Assembly: GCF_009733845.1 (NCBI RefSeq)
Contig: NZ_WNXZ01000001.1
Span: 744,001-808,000, forward strand
Direction of reading: 5' to 3'
DNA from: Pseudactinotalea terrae
GTDB taxonomy: Bacteria > Actinomycetota > Actinomycetes > Actinomycetales > Beutenbergiaceae
DNA: 64,000 bases
In this document: in pieces, positions 17,016 through 31,634 of the stretch
Position numbering within the stretch: the stretch's first letter is position 1
Layout: every line of letters starts with the position of its first letter
Notes under the pieces: generated by a model
The model's database searches: none
Told to the model about the DNA's origin: nothing
What the model saw: only the letters and a program-made list of their open reading frames with translations
Translations under genes and position numbers: made by a program

Positions 17016-19034
17016 TCAGGGGGTGAGCGAGGAGGGATCGATCTGGGTCCGGGCAGCAGGGTCCTTGCGGGCGCTGCCGATGGCGGCGGCGGCCTTGAGC
17101 GCTGCCGACAGCGCTGCCCCCTCGGCCCGCGGGACGCGGACGATCGCGTGCGCGAGCTCGTTGCCGGACTCGTCGACGTAGGGCTGCGGACCGAGGACCT
17201 CTGCCGAAGCCGGCAGCGACACGCGCGCCAGCAGGCCGCGCACCGCGGACCACTCGCCTGTCAGGCTCGCGAGCCTCGCCGACGGCGGGAACCTGAGCTC
17301 CGCACGCTCGCTCAGCTCACGCTGTGCGTACCCGACCGCGTCCCAGCGCAGCAGCGCTTGTGACGGCGCCGCCGGCGGCTGGCCGAGGAGCATCACCTCG
17401 CCGTCGGGGCGCACCAGGGCCGCGGCGTTGAGCCAGCGGCGCAGCGCCTCCACCGAGGCGTCCAGGTCGTCCCGCGCGGCCATCACCGCACCGTCGAGCA
17501 GGACCGCGGCGGCGTAACCGCCCTCGGCCAGCGGCTCAGCCCCCGGTGTGGAGACCACCAGCCTGGGTCTCGAATCGACCGAGCCGACCACCCCGCCGTC
17601 CCGGCCCGAGGAGGTCACCGGGGTCCCGGGGAATGCCCGCCCCAGCTCCTCGGCCGTGCGGCCGGACCCGTAGCGCAGCGCCCGCACCTGATCGGCACCG
17701 CACTCCCCGCAGCTCCAGGCGATCGCCCGGCGCCCGCACCAGCGGCACGACGGCGGCGCATCACCCGAACCGAGACCGAGCGGACCCGCGCAGTGCACGC
17801 ACCGAGCAGGCGTGCGACACCGCGCGCACGCCACCACGGGCAGATAGCCGGCGCGCGGGACCTGCACGAGCACGGGTCCGGTCGCCAGCGCCCGCCGCAC
17901 CAGCTCCCACGCCGGCCTGGGGAACCGTGCGGCACCGGCCGCACCCTCACGGGCGAGATCGACCTCCGATGGGACGATCACCCGCGGTGTCCGTTCCCGC
18001 ACCCGCTCACGCGGCGCGGCCAACGAGCGTGCCCAGCCGTCGGCGACCAGCTGTTCGGCCGACGGGGTCCGCGCGTACCCTCCGAAGAGCGCCGCTGCTC
18101 CCTGCTGCTCGGCGCGGGCCACGAGGACCTCGCGGGCGTGCGGGTACGGCGCCCTGGGCTCGGCGTACAGGTCGTCGCCGTCGTCCCAGCAGACCACCAG
18201 CCCCAGGTTCTGCACGGGCGCGAGCGCGGCCGAGCGCGTCCCGACCACCACCCCGACCCGCCCCAGCAGCGCGAGCAGGAACCTCCGGTACCGCGCCGAG
18301 CGCCCCTGCTCCGCGGTCAGCACGACGTGCTCGACGGTTTCCGCCTCGAGCGCAGCCGCCATCAGGGTGACGTCCCGCGCGTCCGGAACGATCACCAGCG
18401 CACCCCTGCCGGAGGCTCGGACCGCCCGCACGGCTGCCGTCACCGCTGCCGGCCACTCAGGACCGCCGCTCGGCGCCGGCAGCGCCGACCAGACCGCGCG
18501 TGGCGACTCCCCCGCCGCGAGCCTTCTCAAGAACGCCGGACCAGCGGGATACACATCCCACACGCCGCCGTGTTCGCTCTCGGCGAACACGCCCTCGTGG
18601 AGCTCGGCTCGCTCCTCGTGCTCGGTCCCGAGCACCGCGGCCTCGGCGGTGGCGTGCCGCGGCGGGATCGCCAGCCGGAGCACGTCCGTCGTGGTCCCGG
18701 CGTAGGTCTGTGCCACCGTCCGCGCGAGGCGCAGCACCTCCGGCGCCAGCACCGGCACCGTGGAGACCACCTTCCGGATCGCCGCGAGATCACCGTGATG
18801 CGTGCTGGCAGCGCTGCGGCCGACAACCCAGCCGTCGCGCTCTTTGCCGGCGAACCGGACCTTCACACGCACCCCGACCCGGACCTCGCCGTCGAGGTCC
18901 GCCGGCACGCCGTAGTCGAACGGCCGGTCCAGGTGCGGCAACGGCACCTCGACGAGCACCTGCGCGACGCTCGCCCATGGGCTGACCCGTGCAGGCTCGG
19001 CACGCGGGTCGAGGAGGCTCGGCTGCTCGGACAC
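17016..19034 (-). CDS. priA: Primosomal protein PriA-like, helicase motifs lost (actinobacterial type)
   Basis: 672 residues. The N-terminal 3'-DNA-end-binding domain is clear (VAQVLVEVPLPHLDRPFDYGVP, VGVRVKVRFAGKERDGWVVG), and so is the zinc-binding Cys cluster (CARCRTPARCVHCAGPLGLG, then CRWCGRRAIAWSCGECGA). The ATP-binding GxGKT is missing where it should be, and the DEEH box is replaced by VVCWDDGDDLY. Family knowledge: many actinobacterial PriA proteins lack ATPase motifs and are annotated as probable primosomal protein N' without helicase activity. Likely role in replication restart or DnaB loading by DNA binding alone. Lies 8 bp after metK. Confidence 0.9.
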   Translation of the reverse strand: MSEQPSLLDPRAEPARVSPWASVAQVLVEVPLPHLDRPFDYGVPADLDGEVRVGVRVKVRFAGKERDGWVVGRSAASTHHGDLAAIRKVVSTVPVLAPEVLRLARTVAQTYAGTTTDVLRLAIPPRHATAEAAVLGTEHEERAELHEGVFAESEHGGVWDVYPAGPAFLRRLAAGESPRAVWSALPAPSGGPEWPAAVTAAVRAVRASGRGALVIVPDARDVTLMAAALEAETVEHVVLTAEQGRSARYRRFLLALLGRVGVVVGTRSAALAPVQNLGLVVCWDDGDDLYAEPRAPYPHAREVLVARAEQQGAAALFGGYARTPSAEQLVADGWARSLAAPRERVRERTPRVIVPSEVDLAREGAAGAARFPRPAWELVRRALATGPVLVQVPRAGYLPVVACARCRTPARCVHCAGPLGLGSGDAPPSCRWCGRRAIAWSCGECGADQVRALRYGSGRTAEELGRAFPGTPVTSSGRDGGVVGSVDSRPRLVVSTPGAEPLAEGGYAAAVLLDGAVMAARDDLDASVEALRRWLNAAALVRPDGEVMLLGQPPAAPSQALLRWDAVGYAQRELSERAELRFPPSARLASLTGEWSAVRGLLARVSLPASAEVLGPQPYVDESGNELAHAIVRVPRAEGAALSAALKAAAAIGSARKDPAARTQIDPSSLTP

Positions 19035-19042
19035 CGGTTGCG

Positions 19043-20244
<1,202 letters not shown>

Positions 20245-20248
<4 letters not shown>

Positions 20249-21522
20249 CCGGGCAGCGTAGTCGCCGCCGCCGACAGCCCGCTGGGCCCGTCCACCGGTG
20301 CCCGGGAGTCGAGAACGGCGACGACGGCATCCAGCAGACCCCGCGCCACGTCGGCCTTGGAGCCGCCGGCCTCGGCGACCACCTCGCCTTGCGTGTCGAG
20401 GATCACGACGGCGTTCGGCACGTCTCCGAAGCCGGCACCCTCTCCCACCGCGTTGACGGCGAGCAGGGCGGCGCCCTTGCGGCGCGCCTTCGCGCGGCCG
20501 TGCTCCAGCACCGAACCGGAGGCGTCACCGGTCTCGGCCGCGAAGCCGACGACGACCTGGTCCGCGCGTGCCTCGCGCGCCAGCCCGGCCAAGATGTCGG
20601 GGTTCTCGACCAGGTCGATGCTGAGACCGTCGCCGGACTTCTTGACCTTGGCCTCGGCGACCGTGGCCGGCCGGTAGTCGGCGACGGCCGCGGCCATGAT
20701 GAGGACGTCCGCGTCCGCGCGTGCGCGCATGGCGACCTGCAGGTCGGCGGTGGTCTCCACCTCCACCACCTCGACCCCGGGCGGTAGCAGAGCTGCGTCG
20801 ACGTTCGCGGCCACCAGCGTGACGTCGGCGCCCCGAGCAGCCGCCTCGACCGCGATCGCGATGCCCTGCCGCCCCGATGACCTGTTGCCGAGGAACCGGA
20901 CCGGGTCGAGCGGCTCGCGGGTCCCCCCGGCGCTCACCACGAGCGAGCGACCGCCGAGGTCGCCCTGACCGGCGGGGCTGCCACTGGCTGCCTGGCCCAG
21001 CAGCCTCAGGGCCTCGTCGAAGATCACCCCGGGCTCCGGGAGCCGGCCCGGCCCGCTGTCGGCGCCCGTGAGACGCCCGTCGGCGGGATCCATCACGTGG
21101 ATGCCGCGGCTGCGCAAGGTCTCGACGTTGGCGACCGTGGCCGCGTGCAACCACATCTCGGTGTGCATCGCCGGGGCCATCAGCACCGGGCAGGTCGCCG
21201 TGAGCAGCGTGGCGGTCAGCAGGTCGTTCGCGAGCCCGCCGGCCGCGCGGGCCATCAGGTCAGCCGTGGCGGGTGCCACGAGCACCAGGTCGGCCTCCCG
21301 GCCGATGCGCACGTGCTCGACCGTGTCGGTGCCCTCGAAGACCGAGGTGGTCACGGGCTGACCCGAGAGCGCCTCCCAGGTGGGCGCGCCCACGAACTGC
21401 AGCGCGGCCGCCGTCGGCACCACGCGCACCTCGTGGCCCGCCTCCCGCAGGAGGCGCAGCAGCAGGGCGGACTTGTACGCGGCGATACCGCCGGCGACGC
21501 CGAGGACGACGCGCACGTCCAC
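20245..21522 (-). CDS. coaBC: Bifunctional phosphopantothenoylcysteine decarboxylase / phosphopantothenate-cysteine ligase
   Basis: 425 residues. Coenzyme A synthesis. The CoaC flavin domain comes first ([21 protein letters not shown], catalytic His in [21 protein letters not shown], then [12 protein letters not shown]). The CoaB ligase domain follows ([61 protein letters not shown]). The usual PxMNxxMW motif carries His in place of Asn, which I believe is common in actinobacterial enzymes. Sits 19 bp after rpoZ. Confidence 0.96.
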
Positions 21523-21541
21523 TCCCCCTGCTGCTCGGTGC

Positions 21542-21805
21542 TCAGTCCTCTTCGGGCTCGACGGTCAGCAGACCGGAGCTGATCTCCCGCATCGCGATCG
21601 ACAGCGGCTTCTCCTGCGGCTCGGTCTCGACGAGCGGGCCGACGTACTCGAGCAGACCCTCGTTGAGCTGCGCGTAGTAGGAGTTGATCTGGCGGGCGCG
21701 CTTGGCGGACCAGATCACGAGCGCGTACTTGGAGTCGACGGCCTCGAGAAGGGTGTCGATCGGCGGATCGGTGATGCCCTCGGGGGCGGCAACGGTTCCG
21801 GACAT
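21542..21805 (-). CDS. rpoZ: RNA polymerase omega subunit
   Basis: About 87 residues from ATG 21805 ([20 protein letters not shown]); an upstream in-frame start at 21853 gives an unlikely N-terminus. The omega core is recognisable: [20 protein letters not shown], then [14 protein letters not shown] (here with the actinobacterial insertion before [11 protein letters not shown]) and [16 protein letters not shown]. Helps assembly and stability of RNA polymerase. Genes gmk and coaBC flank it, the standard order. Confidence 0.95.
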   Translation of the reverse strand: MSGTVAAPEGITDPPIDTLLEAVDSKYALVIWSAKRARQINSYYAQLNEGLLEYVGPLVETEPQEKPLSIAMREISSGLLTVEPEED

Positions 21806-21877
21806 GTCAGTGACCTCGCAGTCGTGGGGGCGGCCGGCGGCACACGCGTGCACGTCTCAGCCAGGTGGCCTGGACCG

Positions 21878-21883
21878 ATTCTA
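21878..21883 (-). promoter_or_regulatory. Possible -10 element upstream of rpoZ
   Basis: TAGAAT on the minus strand, sharing its first three bases with the gmk stop codon, about 72 bp before the rpoZ ATG. No convincing -35 is seen. Confidence 0.3.
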
Positions 21884-22474
21884 CCCGGATTCGCCCGTGA
21901 TCAGGGCGACCAACTCGTCAGTGGCGCGCCTCACGTCGTCGTTGACGATCGTGTGGTCGAACTCCGACTGCGCGGCCATCTCGATCTGGGCTGTCGCGAG
22001 GCGGCGCTCGCGCTCCTCGTCGGACTCGGTGCCGCGGCCCACGAGCCGGCGCACGAGCTCCTCCCAGGTGGGCGGCGCGAGGAACACGAACCGTGCCTCG
22101 GGCATCGTCTGACGCACCTGCCGCGCACCCTGGAGGTCGATCTCGAGCAGCGCCGGCCGGCCCTGTGCCAAGCAGGCCTCGACCGGCCCGCGAGGGGTCC
22201 CGTAGTGGTGCCGACCGTGCACGACGGCGTGCTCGAGGAACTCTCCGCGCGCCACCATCTCCGCGAACTCCTCGGGCGAGGAGAACAGGTAGTGGACGCC
22301 GTCGATCTCGCCCGGGCGTGCTGGGCGCGTGGTCGCCGAGACCGAGAGCCAGATCTCGGGGTACCTCGCCCGGATGTCGGCCGACACCGTGCCCTTGCCG
22401 ACGGCGGTGGGTCCCGCCAGGACGGTCAGTCGCGCTGGTGCGGCGGGTCGGTTCGGGTGGGCCGCCTCAGCCAA
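21881..22474 (-). CDS. gmk: Guanylate kinase
   Basis: 197 residues. Converts GMP to GDP with ATP. P-loop [13 protein letters not shown]-binding region [19 protein letters not shown] and [27 protein letters not shown]; lid region [16 protein letters not shown]. The only start compatible with the frame is TTG at 22474, inside the last codons of mihF and 8 bp upstream of its end, so initiation probably depends on translational coupling with mihF. The N-terminal ~15 residues ([14 protein letters not shown]) are a flexible extension. Confidence 0.95.
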   Translation of the reverse strand: MAEAAHPNRPAAPARLTVLAGPTAVGKGTVSADIRARYPEIWLSVSATTRPARPGEIDGVHYLFSSPEEFAEMVARGEFLEHAVVHGRHHYGTPRGPVEACLAQGRPALLEIDLQGARQVRQTMPEARFVFLAPPTWEELVRRLVGRGTESDEERERRLATAQIEMAAQSEFDHTIVNDDVRRATDELVALITGESG

Positions 22475-22778
22475 ACTGCTCGACCAGCTTGGCGATCTGG
22501 TGCGGGCCGAGGCCGCGGACGCGCCGCGACTCGGAGATGCCGATCTCGGTCATGATCGCCTTCGCGGTCACGCGCCCGACCCCGGGCAGCGACTCCAGCA
22601 GCGAAAGCACCTTGAGCTTGCCGATGGCATCCACCGTCTTGCCCTGCTCGATCACCTCGGAGAGCTTGCCACCCGAGTACTTGAGTCGGTTCTTGACCTC
22701 CGCACGGACGGCGCGCGCTTCGGCAGCCTTCTCGAGCGCGGCGGCGCGCTGCTCGGGCGTGAGGTTGGGGAGGGCCAC
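22467..22778 (-). CDS. mihF: Integration host factor, actinobacterial type
   Basis: 103 residues, GTG start. Nucleoid-associated DNA-binding protein, unrelated to proteobacterial IHF and essential in mycobacteria. The typical sequence is present: [20 protein letters not shown], then [19 protein letters not shown] and the helix-two-turn-helix region [21 protein letters not shown], ending [19 protein letters not shown]. It lies in the conserved pyrF-mihF-gmk order and has its own promoter candidate at 22812-22840. Confidence 0.95.
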   Translation of the reverse strand: MALPNLTPEQRAAALEKAAEARAVRAEVKNRLKYSGGKLSEVIEQGKTVDAIGKLKVLSLLESLPGVGRVTAKAIMTEIGISESRRVRGLGPHQIAKLVEQFG

Positions 22779-22811
22779 GGTCTCACCTCGGGTCGGGGAC
22801 GCTTGACTGGC

Positions 22812-22840
22812 AACCTAGCGATGCGCGGCCGGTGCGGCAA
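22812..22840 (-). promoter_or_regulatory. Promoter of mihF-gmk
   Basis: On the minus strand TTGCCG (22840-22835) and TAGGTT (22817-22812) are separated by exactly 17 bp. The start site is predicted near 22805, about 27 bp before the mihF GTG. The -35 lies just past the pyrF stop, so mihF-gmk may be expressed apart from the pyrimidine operon. Confidence 0.5.
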
Positions 22841-22842
22841 CC

Positions 22843-23708
22843 TCAGCCGCGGCCGGTAGCCGCGGCGAGGTCCCCCGCGAGGCGCTTGGCCGCTTCGCGC
22901 AGGGCGCCGGCGTCCGGGCCCGCACGGAGCACGCTCCTGCTCGCGCTGGCAAGCACAGCGCCGACAGCGTCGCCGAACGTCGCCCGCAGATCCTCGGGGC
23001 GGCCACCCTGCTCGCCGATCCCAGGCGCCAGCAGCGGACCGCGGACCGCCGCGAGATCGGCACCGACCTCGGTCGCTGCCGCGCCGATCGTGGCCCCCGT
23101 GACGAGGCCGACCGTGCCGAGCCGTGCGCCGGCGGCGAGGTCCGGCTCGTTGTCGGCGGCCGCGTGCGCGGCGATCGTCGCGGCCACGCTGGCACCCGTG
23201 GCCGTTCTCGCGTGCTGCACCTCGGCGCCCTCCGGGTTCGAGGTCAGCGCGAGCACCAGCACGCCGCGCCCGGTCGCGCGCGCCTCCGCGATCGCCGGCG
23301 CGAGCGAGCCGTACCCGAGGAACGGCGACAGCGTCACGCAGTCCCCGGCCAGCGGCGACTCCTTCCCCAGGAAGGCGTCGGCGTACCCGTTCATCGTCGA
23401 CCCGATGTCACCCCGCTTGGCATCGACGATGCAGAGCACACCTGCGGCGCGGCTCGCGGCGATCACCTCCTCGAGCACCGCGAACCCGGCACTCCCCCAG
23501 CGCTCGTAGAACGCCGCCTGCGGCTTCACGGCCGCCGCGTAGGGGCCGACGGCCTCCAGTGTGCGCAGGGCGAACTCACGAAGCCCTGTGACGCCGTCGG
23601 GAAGCCCCCACGCGGCCACGAGCCCGGGGTGCGGGTCGATCCCCACGCACAGCGGCCCCTGCGCGTCCATGGCGTCGGCCAGCCGGGTGCCGAAAGGTAC
23701 GGCAGCGG

Positions 23709-23712
<4 letters not shown>
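22843..23712 (-). CDS. pyrF: Orotidine 5'-phosphate decarboxylase (type 2)
   Basis: 289 residues from ATG 23712, which overlaps the carB stop (ATGA). Last step of UMP synthesis. Active site [18 protein letters not shown] is the type 2 pattern found in mycobacteria and relatives. [12 protein letters not shown] at the N-terminus and [14 protein letters not shown] bind the substrate. [11 protein letters not shown] and [11 protein letters not shown] complete the barrel. A longer open frame continues upstream but is the shadow of carB. Confidence 0.96.
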
Positions 23713-27049
<3,337 letters not shown>

Positions 27050-27050
<1 letters not shown>

Positions 27051-28231
27051 CAGCTGGTGCTCTTTCCGGAGATCAGGTCGACGAAGCGGTCGAAGAGGTA
27101 CGCGGCGTCGTGCGGGCCGGCCGCGGCCTCGGGGTGGTACTGGACCGAGAAGGCGGGGATGTCGAGGCAGCGCAGACCCTCGACCACGTCGTCGTTGAGG
27201 CCGACGTGCGAGACGACCACGCGGCCGTAGCGGCCGCCGTCAAAAGGCGCCGTGACGGGGTCTCCGATAGGAGCGTCGACGGCGAACCCGTGGTTCTGGG
27301 AGGTGATCTCCACCTTGCCCGTGAGCAGGTCCTTGACCGGCTGGTTGATGCCGCGGTGGCCGAAGGTGAGCTTGTAGGTGCCGAGTCCCAGCGCACGGCC
27401 GAGGATCTGGTTCCCGAAGCAGATCCCGAAGTACGGGATCTTGCGGTCGAGCACCTCCCGCAGCAGCGCCACCTCGTGCACCGAGGCCTCGGGGTCGCCC
27501 GGTCCGTTGGAGAAGAACACGCCGTCCGGCTCGACCGCCAGCACGTCCTCGATCGTCGAGGTGGAGGGCAGCACGTGCACCTCGACGCCGCGCTCGGCGA
27601 GCCGCTGCGGCGTCATGGCCTTGATGCCGAGGTCGACCGCCGCCACCGTCGCGATGGGCGCCTTGCCCTCGAACGGGCCTGCCGGCGGCACCACGTAGGC
27701 GGACGCGGTGGTCACCTCGCGCGCGAGGTCGGCTCCCACCATCGACGGCGCTGAGCGCACCTTCTCGAGCAGCTCCGCCTCCCCGTGCTCTCCAGGAAGG
27801 GTGGGCAGCGCGTCCCCGGAGAAGATGCCGGCTCGCATCGCGCCGCGATCGCGCAGGCGCTTGGTGAGGGCTCGGGTGTCGACGTCGCAGATGCCGACGA
27901 CGCCCTGCTCGGCGAGCTCGTCCTCCAGCTCGCGCGTGGACCGCCAGCTGGAGGCCCGGCGCGCGGGGTCGCGGACCACGTAGCCTGCGACCCAGATCTG
28001 CCGGGACTCGGGGTCCTCGTCGTTGACGCCGGTGTTGCCGATGTGCGGCGCCGTCATGACCACGATCTGCCGGTGGTAGGAGGGGTCGGTGAGGGTCTCC
28101 TGGTAGCCGGTCATGCCGGTGGAGAACACGATCTCGCCCACGGTCGCTCCGCGCGCACCGTAGGCGCGTCCACGCAGCACGTAGCCGTCCTCGAGGACGA
28201 CCAGTGCGGTCTCGGGTGCGGTGGTGGTCAT
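27050..28231 (-). CDS. carA: Carbamoyl-phosphate synthase small (glutaminase) subunit
   Basis: 393 residues. Releases ammonia from glutamine for CarB. The N-terminal domain has [20 protein letters not shown]. The class I glutaminase domain has the nucleophile Cys in [25 protein letters not shown], and the His-Glu pair in [13 protein letters not shown]. One-base overlaps with the PH-protein gene upstream and carB downstream. Confidence 0.97.
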
Positions 28232-28695
28232 CAGACTCCCTGGTTCTCGATGAGAGCGGTCACGCGTTGTGCGAGCCGGTCACGTTCTGCGTCGTTGCGC
28301 ATCCGGATCCCGGTCTCGAGCTCGTACCCGCCGTGGGTCCACTGGATGATCACGAGCGAGGACGTCGTGCGCACACCGTCGAGCTTGACGGTGGGGATGA
28401 ACAGCTTGGTGGCGCGACGGCGGTCCATGAGCACCCCGTCGGTCCGTACGACCACGATCGCGGTCCCGCGCCTGTCGAGGCCGCGGGCGACCACCTTCTG
28501 GTCGTAGTCGCCCTTGACGCTCGTGACGACGTACTCCCCCTCGAGCCCGTGGTCGGCCCCGCCCGCGGGGATCTTGGGCAGCGCGGGGATGTTCGGGCCC
28601 TCCTGCGGTGCCGGCGCGAGCACGGTCTTGCGGAGCAACGAGAACACGAGCAGTCCGACCAGGACGACGGCGAGGACGATCCAGACGACCTTCAT
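28231..28695 (-). CDS. Small membrane protein with PH-like domain, encoded in the pyr operon
   Basis: 154 residues. One N-terminal membrane segment ([19 protein letters not shown]), then a basic/Pro linker and a compact beta-rich domain ([20 protein letters not shown]...[17 protein letters not shown]...). Similar small proteins with a PH-like fold occur between pyrC and carA in many actinobacteria and are often annotated as transporter or PH-domain protein. No function is established. Its ATG overlaps the pyrC stop frame (ATGA), so it is translated with the pyrimidine genes. Confidence 0.75.
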   Translation of the reverse strand: MKVVWIVLAVVLVGLLVFSLLRKTVLAPAPQEGPNIPALPKIPAGGADHGLEGEYVVTSVKGDYDQKVVARGLDRRGTAIVVVRTDGVLMDRRRATKLFIPTVKLDGVRTTSSLVIIQWTHGGYELETGIRMRNDAERDRLAQRVTALIENQGV

Positions 28696-30014
28696 GCGCC
28701 CACCTCGATCGGCTCGCCGGCCAGCACCGTGGCCCGGCCGCCGTAGAACGTGGCGACGACCCGACCCGGCAGCTCTCGTCCCGCGAAGGGCGTGTTGTCG
28801 CTCGCGGTCCGCAGCGCGCGCGGGACCACAGGCCAGCGGGCATCCGGGTCCACCAGCGTCAGGTGCGCAGGCTCGCCGACGGCGAGGGGTCGCCCCTGGT
28901 CCGCGACGCGCCCGATCGCGGCGGGAGCGGCCGACATCGTGCGTGCGACGTCTTCCCAGCCGAACTCGACGTCGTCGGCCAGCACCATCGACTCGATCAC
29001 AACCGAGAGGGCGGTCTCCAGCCCGGTCATGCCGAACGCGGCGGCGTCGAACTCGCAGTCCTTGTCCTCGCTGGGGTGCGGCGCGTGGTCGGTGGCGACG
29101 ATGTCGATGGTGCCGTCGGCCAGGCCCTGCCGCACCGCCAGCACATCGGCAGCCGTGCGCAGCGGCGGGTTGACCTTGAACTGAGGGTCGTAGCCCCGCA
29201 CGGTCTCGTCGGTCAGCAGCAGGTGGTGTGGCGTGACCTCGGCGGTGACCTGGATGCCACGGGCCTTGGCCCAGCGCACGATGTCCACGCTGCCGGCGGT
29301 CGACAGGTGGCAGATGTGCACGCGAGAGCCCACGTGCTCGGCGAGCAGCACGTCCCGCGCGATGATCGACTCCTCCGCCACCGCGGGCCAGCCGGTGAGC
29401 CCGAGCTCGGCGGAGACCTCACCCTCGTTCATCACGGCGCCCGTCGTGAGGCGGGGCTCCTGCGCGTGCTGGGCGATCACGCCGTCGAAGGCCTTGACGT
29501 ACTCGAGAGCCCGCCGCATGAGGACCGGGTCGTCGACGCACACGCCGTCGTCGGAGAAGACCCGGACGGCGGCGGCCGAGTCGGCCATCGCGCCCAGCTC
29601 GGCGAGGCGCTCGCCCCCCAGTCCGACCGTGACGGCACCCACGGGGCGCACGTCGACCCAACCGGCGTCGCGGCCCAGGCGCCACACCTGCTCGACCACC
29701 CCGGCGGTGTCGGAGACCGGCATGGTGTTCGCCATCGCGTGCACGCAGGTGAAGCCACCCAGTGCGGCTGCGCGGGTGCCGGACCAGACGGTCTCGGCGT
29801 CCTCCCGCCCGGGCTCGCGCAGGTGGGTGTGCAGGTCGACGAGGCCGGGCAGCGCGATCAGACCGGTCGCGTCGAGGGCGACGGCATCGCTCGACCCGTC
29901 GGCAGCGTCGGCCCCGAGCGCGGCGATCACGCCGTCGCGCAGCAGCAGGCTCGTGCTCGTGCCGTCGGGCAGCGTGACCCCGCGGATCAGGTAGTTGCGC
30001 GTGGTGCTCGTCAT
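28692..30014 (-). CDS. pyrC: Dihydroorotase
   Basis: 440 residues from ATG 30014, which overlaps the pyrB stop by one base; the longer upstream frame is a pyrB shadow. Cyclises carbamoyl aspartate to dihydroorotate. Metal-binding motifs: GLVDLHTHLREPG, HAMANTMPVSD, IAQHAQEP, SRVHICHLSTAGS, EVTPHHLLLTDE, and IVATDHAPHPSEDK with the catalytic Asp. Class I bacterial type. Confidence 0.96.
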   Translation of the reverse strand: MTSTTRNYLIRGVTLPDGTSTSLLLRDGVIAALGADAADGSSDAVALDATGLIALPGLVDLHTHLREPGREDAETVWSGTRAAALGGFTCVHAMANTMPVSDTAGVVEQVWRLGRDAGWVDVRPVGAVTVGLGGERLAELGAMADSAAAVRVFSDDGVCVDDPVLMRRALEYVKAFDGVIAQHAQEPRLTTGAVMNEGEVSAELGLTGWPAVAEESIIARDVLLAEHVGSRVHICHLSTAGSVDIVRWAKARGIQVTAEVTPHHLLLTDETVRGYDPQFKVNPPLRTAADVLAVRQGLADGTIDIVATDHAPHPSEDKDCEFDAAAFGMTGLETALSVVIESMVLADDVEFGWEDVARTMSAAPAAIGRVADQGRPLAVGEPAHLTLVDPDARWPVVPRALRTASDNTPFAGRELPGRVVATFYGGRATVLAGEPIEVGA

Positions 30015-30984
30015 CAGGCAGCCCCTCCTGTCGCGCCCTCGGACCCTCCGAGAAGCATGTAGAGCACGGCCATCCGGACCGCGACACCGTTGGTGACCTG
30101 CTCCAGGATCACCGCCTGGGCCGAGTCCGCCGCCTCCGCCGAGATCTCCAGGCCGCGGTTCATCGGGCCCGGGTGCATCACCAGCGCGTCCGGGCCGAGC
30201 GCGGCCAGTCGGTTGCGGTCGAGACCGAACTTGCGGGAGTACTCCTGCGGCGAGGGGAAGAACCCGCCGCCCGCCGCACTCATCCGCTCCCGCTGCACAC
30301 GCAGCATCATGATCGCGTCCACGCCCTGGGCGATCGCGCCGTCCAGGTCGTAGGACACCGCGCAGGGCCACCGGTCGACGCCGACCGGCAGCAGCGTGGG
30401 CGGGCTCACCAGGGTGACGTGGGCGCCGAGCGTGTGCAGCAGGTCCACGTTGGACCGCGCCACCCGCGAGTGCAGCACGTCGCCCACCACGAGCACCCGG
30501 AACCCGGACAGGTCGGCACCTCCTGCGTTCTCGCCCTGCAGATGGCGGCGCATCGTGTACGCGTCCAGCAGCGCCTGCGTGGGGTGCTGGTGCTTGCCGT
30601 CACCGGCGTTGATGACCGGTGCGTCGATCCAGCCGGAGGTGGCGAGCCGGTAGGGGGCGCCCGAGGCGGCGTGCCGGATGATCACGCCGTCGGCGCCCAT
30701 CGCCTGCAGCGTCTGCGCCGTGTCCTTGAGGGACTCGCCCTTGGAGACGCTGGATCCCTTGGCGGAGAAGTTGATGACATCCGCCGAGAGCCGCTTCGCG
30801 GCGGCCTCGAACGAGATCCGGGTCCGGGTCGAGTCCTCGAAGAACAGATTGACGATCGTCTTGCCCCGCAACGGCGGGAGCTTCTTGATCTCGCGCTGCT
30901 GGGTGGCGGCCATGGTCGCCGCGGTGTCGAGGATCGCCACGGCCTCGTCGTGGCTGAGGTCCTTGGCCGAGAGCAGGTGGCGCA

Positions 30985-30985
<1 letters not shown>
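30014..30985 (-). CDS. pyrB: Aspartate carbamoyltransferase catalytic subunit
   Basis: 323 residues. Joins carbamoyl phosphate and aspartate. Carbamoyl-phosphate site [19 protein letters not shown]; the K-G-E region [29 protein letters not shown]; aspartate domain [19 protein letters not shown] and [12 protein letters not shown]-terminal [13 protein letters not shown]. No regulatory-subunit gene (pyrI) is present, typical of Gram-positive bacteria. Confidence 0.97.
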
Positions 30986-31606
<621 letters not shown>

Positions 31607-31634
31607 TTAAAGGTGGTGGTGGCCGGGTCCGAGG

